In this document: positions 59,380-64,000 of the stretch, piece by piece | Numbering within the stretch: position 1 is the stretch's first letter | Layout: each line of letters starts with the position of its first letter | Assembly (NCBI GenBank): GCA_021234155.1 | Contig: JAJEKV010000111.1 | Location: 479,845-543,844 of the forward strand | From: Isoetes taiwanensis | Taxonomy: Eukaryota > Streptophyta > Lycopodiopsida > Isoetales > Isoetaceae | Direction: 5' to 3' | Length of the DNA stretch: 64,000 nt | Position numbers and translations under genes: made by a program | Notes under the pieces: generated by a model | Seen by the model: the letters and a program-made list of their open reading frames with translations, nothing else | Told to the model about the DNA's origin: nothing | The model's database searches: none

Positions 59380-59850
59380 TCGTGATATGGCCATTAGCCA
59401 ACTTGATGTCATATATGGGAGCCTGAAAGAGTTGTGTGATGCCCATTTGTTCGCGGAGTTTATCAGTGATGAGATTATTTAGCGCTACCCGTCAATTTGA
59501 ACATGATTGACTTGTTGATTTCCACCGTGGCATGGGCCAGGTGGGTGTAAGTGTAGCGACCCCAACTAAAGCGTTGGGGTGGTAGCGGTCCTTGAGCCGG
59601 AGACGGAACCAAGTTTGCCAAGCTTAAAGGAATTTTGATCTTGGCAAGCTCCTCTTGAGTTCGGAGGCACATGAGGGAAAGAGATCTGCTGGTCCACGGG
59701 TCTTTGAGTCTGTGTGGTAAGGAAGCGACAACTTCTTTCGAGCAGGTCAACCTCGGCAACTTAATGTTGGATATGTCACGAGGCGTGGAGGTTGAGATGT
59801 GGAAGGTATAATTGGCGTTGTTGAGCTCTGGTGGTGGCATGAACATTTGC
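59380..59850 (-). pseudogene. Ty3 protease and Gag-protease junction remains
   Basis: At about 59,610-59,665 it reads QEELAKIKIPLSLANLVPSP. At about 59,470-59,560 it reads HATVEINKSIMFKLTGSA, then, after a one-base shift, NLITDKLREQMGI and IKLANGHITTKAATL (about 59,390-59,470). This matches the aspartic-protease layout 'LVDTGS(A)LN(L)I....... LG' followed by 'L.NG'; here the active-site aspartate position reads L-T-G-S-A, so the catalytic residue is lost or shifted. Confidence 0.65.
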
Positions 59851-61200
59851 CAGCGTTCGACGCCGGCTAAACTTGCATGAGGTTCAAAAATACTTTGGCG
59901 AACTTAGGCATGGTCAATTAAAAGTGAACCTTTTCTTGATCATGAGGAATGAGTGTCATTTGCAAAGCGGGAGTTCGTGCCATTAGGGATAATGGTTAAG
60001 GCGCCCTGAATTTTGGCGATGAAACCAAACCAGCAATTTGATGGTGGAGGATTTAGTGCGCGAAAAATTTCTTCACGTGCCAGTCGGTGAAGTTGATTCT
60101 GCGGAGGCTGGTTGATATCGTGATTCTTTGAGGCTCTTGGTGGCTTCTTAGAGCGGGTCTCGGCGGGCCTTGTTTGCCATTAACGGAAATCGAGTTGGTA
60201 AGCCCAGGTAGAGGCGGACCCGATGTGGTCTGATTGGTGCAGTTTGTACACGAACTTGTGGAAGTTGAGGGATGCCGTGGTGGTATTTCATTCTTAACGG
60301 TGGTAACGAACTTTAGAAGGATCAAAAGGAGGGCGTGGGTTTAGTTGCGTTATTTATCTATTCGATAGAGTTGATTCGGTTGCGCTGAAGTGGTAGGTAG
60401 CTGATAGTGTGATTATTCTTTTGAGGTGTTAGAACACTTGATAGCGAGTTTGTTGGAGCGGTGTAGGATGATGCGAGTGCATATCGCCAGGTGGCATGAT
60501 GCACATGTTGCATCTTTGCAATGAGAGCGAGGCCATGGGTTGGGGTGCACTCGATTCGCCAGAAGTGGCCTTGATATTTGTAAATATAGCTTTTGAATCG
60601 GCTATGTGGATTGGCGTATTGGTACGGGCGGCCGTCACGTGGAACCATGGCGGAGTGGAATGGAAGGGGAGCTCTTGAGCCACGCCCGCAGGGAGAAACA
60701 TTGGTAGGTGATTGGCTTCAGGGTGATAGCTGCTCCAAAGTCTTGGGGATAAATTATTGATCCTTGATCCGAATAGGCGGAGAATCCTTGGAGAAACGAG
60801 ACCAAATCGGCTACGTATTTGGGTACTCCTTGAGCTTACTTAGCGAGAATGTGAAGTCGATCCGCAAAATCCACAGCGGAATACAGGCGGAAGCTCTTGT
60901 TGAAGTTCATTGAGTTGCTTAGAGATGATGTTGATCATCATCCGTGGTCTATAATGAAAAGTTCTCATTTCGGACCAATCTTGTTTCAATGGCTTTGTTG
61001 GACATGAGCCATTGATGAGGAAAAGCGAAGTGGTGGAAAAAAAGATGTGGAATTCCGGTTGAGGTTCGCGCATGACCATTAGAACAACTAGAATTCTCAG
61101 AACTGCTTCCATGTGGGCACGGACATTTGGTCCTAAAGGTTTGCGCTTTCACGTGTTGCCAAAAGGTGGGATATGTCGGTTCAAAGGTCACGAAGGTAGA
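59850..61200 (-). pseudogene. Ty3 Gag region remains
   Basis: Minus-strand fragments include WQHVKAQTF (about 61,150), FRCGFCGSTSHSR (about 60,840-60,880; a cysteine/histidine cluster like part of a zinc knuckle) and YVADLVSFLQGFSAYSDQGS with IIYPQDFGAAITLK (about 60,690-60,825). Frames change every 100-250 bases. Assignment to Gag rests mainly on position between the primer site and protease. Confidence 0.5.
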
Positions 61201-61764
61201 TGTAGAAGAGATCTTTGAAATTTCCCGAGACGGGAACGATTATAGTGATGATATTGAGGGTTGAGTTAAGGTGGCATGGTGCTGAAGGACCACGATGAAG
61301 GGTGAAATTTGGGGTTGAAAGAGGCCCCAGAGGTGCACGAACTGGTTTTGAATGTAAGGTTGTAAGCGGGGAAGTCGCGATTCGGGAAATGTAGGGAAAG
61401 GAAATTCTGGGTAGGAAATAAAAAGAAGACTTGTGGATATCCACCTTACACCCGGAGAGATGATGGTTAATGAAGGAAAGTATGGCACGAGAAGTGATGG
61501 ATGTAAAGTGTGTATTTCGGTGTATAGTAAGGTTGAGAAGGTTGAGCGATGGGGCTCTGATAGTGATATGAGGTATTTGTTTGTGAGCAATGTTTGCAGC
61601 TTGGGGTGAGAGGCGGGGCCGAAGGCGGAACGAGGGGTGGAGTAGTAGCCGTGAGCCCTGAAGCCGAAGATGGTTTCCAGCTGATGGCTCAAGCCGAGAT
61701 CTGCGTCTGAGAAAAGAGTTCTTGGCGTGAAATTTGGACGGTATGGCGGCAGAAAAGAAATGAG

Positions 61765-61786
61765 GGATCGAATCCCGGACACGGCG
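61765..61786 (-). promoter_or_regulatory. Primer binding site resembling a tRNA 3' half
   Basis: The plus strand reads GATCGAATCCCGGACACGGC, which looks like the T-loop and acceptor arm of a tRNA (TTCGAATCC core). The minus strand therefore is complementary to that tRNA's 3' end, eight bases inside the 5' LTR. It is not the initiator-methionine type used by the Copia element; I cannot assign the amino acid. Confidence 0.6.
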
Positions 61787-61794
61787 AAGAGCAG

Positions 61795-62325
61795 TGTTTC
61801 GGGGTTGGGAACTCTGGAAGACGACCCTGCGGGGACGTGGTCCGGGAATCAGGACCATATCATAGCCGGGATTTGCAGAGAACAAGAAGAAGCGAGCCAA
61901 GGGTAATGAGAGGAAAATGATAAGCTTCCTTGATATCAATGATGAACATACATGAGCTCTGCAAAGAGAAACTGAAAAGAGACAAGACTCAATAAATCCT
62001 GAGAGCTGTGTAAGGCTTTCTAGTCATATATATAGATACAATGGCCTTTGGCCCAATGCCGTTACTACGGTGATCGGGTGCGATCACGGAAGGAGAGCCT
62101 GATTGCAGGAATGGTGCCTCTTAAGAGATACCTAGAATCATCATGGCGGGTGGTGACAATTAAAGATAGCGCGGAAATATAGAGCCTTGAGGGAAGCTTT
62201 GTTGCGTGGTCTCTTGCTTGGTCTTCTGGCGGGCAAGCCGTGGCTGGTAATGGATCAACAGGCTTGACTTGGTCAGGTGGTATGCATGAATAGTCATGGC
62301 ACCCCGGGAGGCACCGGGACTAACG
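61795..62325 (-). repeat. Ty3 5' LTR (right)
   Basis: 531 bases, plus-strand start TGTTTCGGGG, collinear with 51,627-52,194. The plus-strand end reads CTAACG where the other copy has CTAACA, a single change of the terminal CA. Confidence 0.8.
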
Positions 62326-62330
62326 GCAAG
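62326..62330. repeat. Target site duplication, right (GCAAG)
   Basis: GCAAG, identical to 51,622-51,626. Confidence 0.7.
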
Positions 62331-62630
62331 GTTACCCGATGTCTTGGTGCCATTGATCGCTTGAGAGTAGGATCACCACAGAGTTCACCTCTATATAAGC
62401 CGGGCACCATGGCATGGGTGCATCAGGGAAAACCCACTACAATATCTGGTGACCACCTCCTGTAAGCTCCTTCATGCTCTGGTCCACTGGCATTGAAGAA
62501 TCTTTGGACTTCCGCAGACCAGCTTCTTTCCGCATAGAAACGCGGCAGGCCAGAACTGCTGGCATGCCAAATCAGGATAACGAAACCGGCATCAGGTCGG
62601 TGTTAGGGTTCTTAGGTAAGGCATTTGAGT
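62331..62630. other. Flank of the Ty3 insertion, with a TATA-like site
   Basis: Before insertion this sequence followed 51,621 directly. CTCTATATAAGCC (62,389-62,401) is a good plant TATA-box match on the plus strand. It may be part of an older LTR; no coding region seen. Confidence 0.35.
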
Positions 62631-63325
62631 TCAATGGTCACTCAATATAAGAAAGAAATAAGCTGGAATTTTGCATTTTGGTAGAATAAGGTTTTGGGAT
62701 GACATCATAAAGTGTGGCCAGATTAAACGACCAATGAGCTTTAAATTATTGGCCGGGTCATGATTTTTATTTTTAGGGGCACATCTTTTGGGGCAATCAT
62801 TATGATGAGAACTTAGCCGCGGTACCTTGATAGCATAGCACGGAAACAAGATCTTGAATGTTTCTATTTCTAAGACGACCTTGTAAAAGAAGCTTTCTGG
62901 AGTGTGGAAGTATAGTGGTGGACATACTGGGACACGCAAAATTGAGAGAAGAAAGAATTGTGCGTTGCTTTGCACCCTTCCACATATCTTAATTGTTTCA
63001 AATAGCGCCTTTGTGGTTTCCACTGTATCTTCTTTACTATGCACGAGAATGCGGTTATGTTTTGAGAGCTATGTCCGCTAGAAAATCCCCAATTTGGTTT
63101 TTCCACTAAATTTTTTCTTAGATGTGCCTCACTATGTCTGGCAGAATCTGCTGACATCTTTCTGTTCATTTGCTCCTCGAGACTCCCTCTTAGCGACCTT
63201 TCTTTCATGAACAATGCGGTAACTCTCATTTTGGAAAACATTAATTCCTTATGTAGCTTCCTTACCTCATGACTGGGGCGTATCTTCTTCATCTCAATTG
63301 CATTCAAGTAATCTGATCTATGCAT
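62631..63325 (-). pseudogene. Fragment of an unidentified, charged, helix-rich protein
   Basis: The minus frame from 63,325 reads MHRSDYLNAIEMKKIRPSHE, VRKLHKELMFSKMRVTALFM, KERSLRGSLEEQMNRKMSAD and HSEAHLRKNLVEKPNW, strongly helical and charged as in coiled-coil proteins. After a frameshift near 63,040 it continues KEDTVETTKALFETIKICGR, then loses protein character by about 62,900. I do not recognise the family; a cytoskeletal or kinesin-type coiled coil is possible but unsupported. Confidence 0.4.
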
Positions 63326-63639
63326 AATTTTGTGGTTCTAAAGCCCCTTGCCACCTTGTCATCGGAATGCGTCTATGCATAACAAATCCTCTCTTTGAAT
63401 AGCGGCACATAAGAACATTGATAAAGAATTTTCAAAGGGGTTCACCTTTAAGGTATACTTACGCTTTCTTACATATGCCTAACTTGAGTCATAAATCTAT
63501 TAAGCATTGCGGAGCTACAAATGCTTGTGTGCTGCAATGCGGTTCACAATACCAATGTGTCCTTGCTTTCGGCTCATGCGAAGAAAGAGATCTTAAATCC
63601 ACCGGCATACCTGTTTGTTGTAGCAGCTGACATAGTAGA

Positions 63640-64000
63640 GCAGGACGTTTACGTTGCGAAATCGACAATGAAACCCTAGATACCTACAAACTTAAAAGTG
63701 CAAACCACTTATGGAAGCCGCACTAAGAGTACTCAAGTAGACTGTTGCTTGATGAGAGCTTGGCTGCTCGAGCTTGGAGGAGGAGCCTGCGGAGGATTTC
63801 TTTAACTCATGTCAAAATCAGTCAGGTCAGGATGACAGCATTTATAACGGCTAAAGCGTAAAGCGTAATTTCGCCACTTCTATTTCCGGCTCGAAATAGA
63901 AGTTACCTCTTGCAAAAAAGAATGCAATTTTTCCTTGTTCAGATAAAAGCAAGGCCATTTCTTCGGCCACCACCTCTTGCTGAGCAATACGTAACCCATA
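63640..64000 (-). pseudogene. Coding-like fragment at the window edge
   Basis: The minus strand from 63,996 reads LRIAQQEVVAEEMALLLSEQ and GKIAFFFARGNFYFEPEIEV to about 63,865, then stops. It could be an upstream exon of the helix-rich fragment at 62,631-63,325, separated by an intron. Truncated by the window end; not recognised. Confidence 0.35.

Larger units (their letters stand above)
51627..62325 (-). mobile_element. Full-length Ty3/Gypsy-type LTR retrotransposon, 10.7 kb, minus strand
   Basis: Two related LTRs (51,627-52,194 and 61,795-62,325) with a 5-bp GCAAG duplication outside, and a tRNA-like primer site next to the right LTR. Protein remains run right to left as Gag, protease, reverse transcriptase, RNase H, integrase. 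Integrase after RNase H places it in Ty3/Gypsy rather than Copia. About 3.7 kb separates integrase from the 3' LTR, a layout known from the Tat lineage (for example Grande and Ogre). All genes are frameshifted, so it is not autonomous. Base composition is clearly more GC-rich than the AT-rich DNA of 17-34 kb. Confidence 0.85.

Noticed and set aside
61550-61566. GGCTCTGATAGTG as initiator-methionine primer site of the Ty3 element
   Set aside because: LTR similarity starts at 61,795, not at 61,567, so this site is not adjacent to the LTR; the tRNA-like site at 61,765 fits better.
61240-61782. 180-codon minus frame
   Set aside because: Overlaps the previous frame in the leader region with another phase; both are kept open by composition.
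61181-61939. 252-codon minus frame, the longest in the window
   Set aside because: It starts inside the 5' LTR and runs through the primer site and leader of the Ty3 element, where no protein is made; composition (Ser/Pro/His/Arg) is that of a non-coding frame.

Overview
The window reads as nuclear DNA of a land plant with a large, repeat-rich genome (a gymnosperm-like genome would fit, but nothing here fixes the species). The plant signs are Copia and Ty3 LTR retrotransposons with a plant-type initiator-tRNA primer site (TGGTATCAGAGC), a LINE, and pieces of a CRINKLY4-type receptor kinase. I see no bacterial operons, ribosome binding sites or CRISPR, no rRNA, and no intact tRNA. Almost every recognisable coding stretch is broken by small indels and stops, so most entries are relics.

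Layout. 1-2,050: end of a Copia polyprotein (Gag tail, protease, integrase). 2,050-15,350: block 1 of a segmental duplication. It carries a CRINKLY4-like ectodomain (minus strand), a Copia element inserted into it (4,845-6,566), a dispersed repeat with a hairpin core, a Copia gag piece split by a minus-strand LINE (about 8,620-12,598), and a poly-A retroinsertion (14,280-15,127). 15,815-16,400 is a tandem duplication rich in GCATGC. From 17,580 a second block runs roughly collinear with block 1 up to 42,750. It is interrupted at 17,874-30,700 by a 12.8 kb segment whose ends are a 16-bp inverted repeat flanked by a 4-bp ATTG duplication, and block 1 keeps the matching empty site. This segment encodes remains of a protein with a GHTHEDVD motif (minus strand) and unrecognised plus-strand coding remains. 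It is the best candidate here for an undescribed mobile element.

Block 2 also keeps what block 1 lost: the kinase domain of the CRINKLY4-like pseudogene (35,590-37,440) and the clean, spliced last two exons of an unrecognised gene (34,826-35,264). 43,000-51,620 is mostly undecoded, with a second minus-strand LTR element (primer site at 49,861, Gag-like start at about 49,735). 51,627-62,325 is a structurally complete 10.7 kb Ty3-type LTR retrotransposon on the minus strand: two LTRs, GCAAG target duplication, tRNA-like primer site, and decayed Gag, protease, reverse transcriptase, RNase H and integrase. A 3.7 kb stretch with an antisense ORF lies between integrase and the 3' LTR. 62,870-64,000 holds minus-strand coding-like fragments of an unknown charged protein.

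No working pathway is encoded. The window records successive duplication, insertion and decay, and the duplicated blocks allow several insertions to be read against an empty site.
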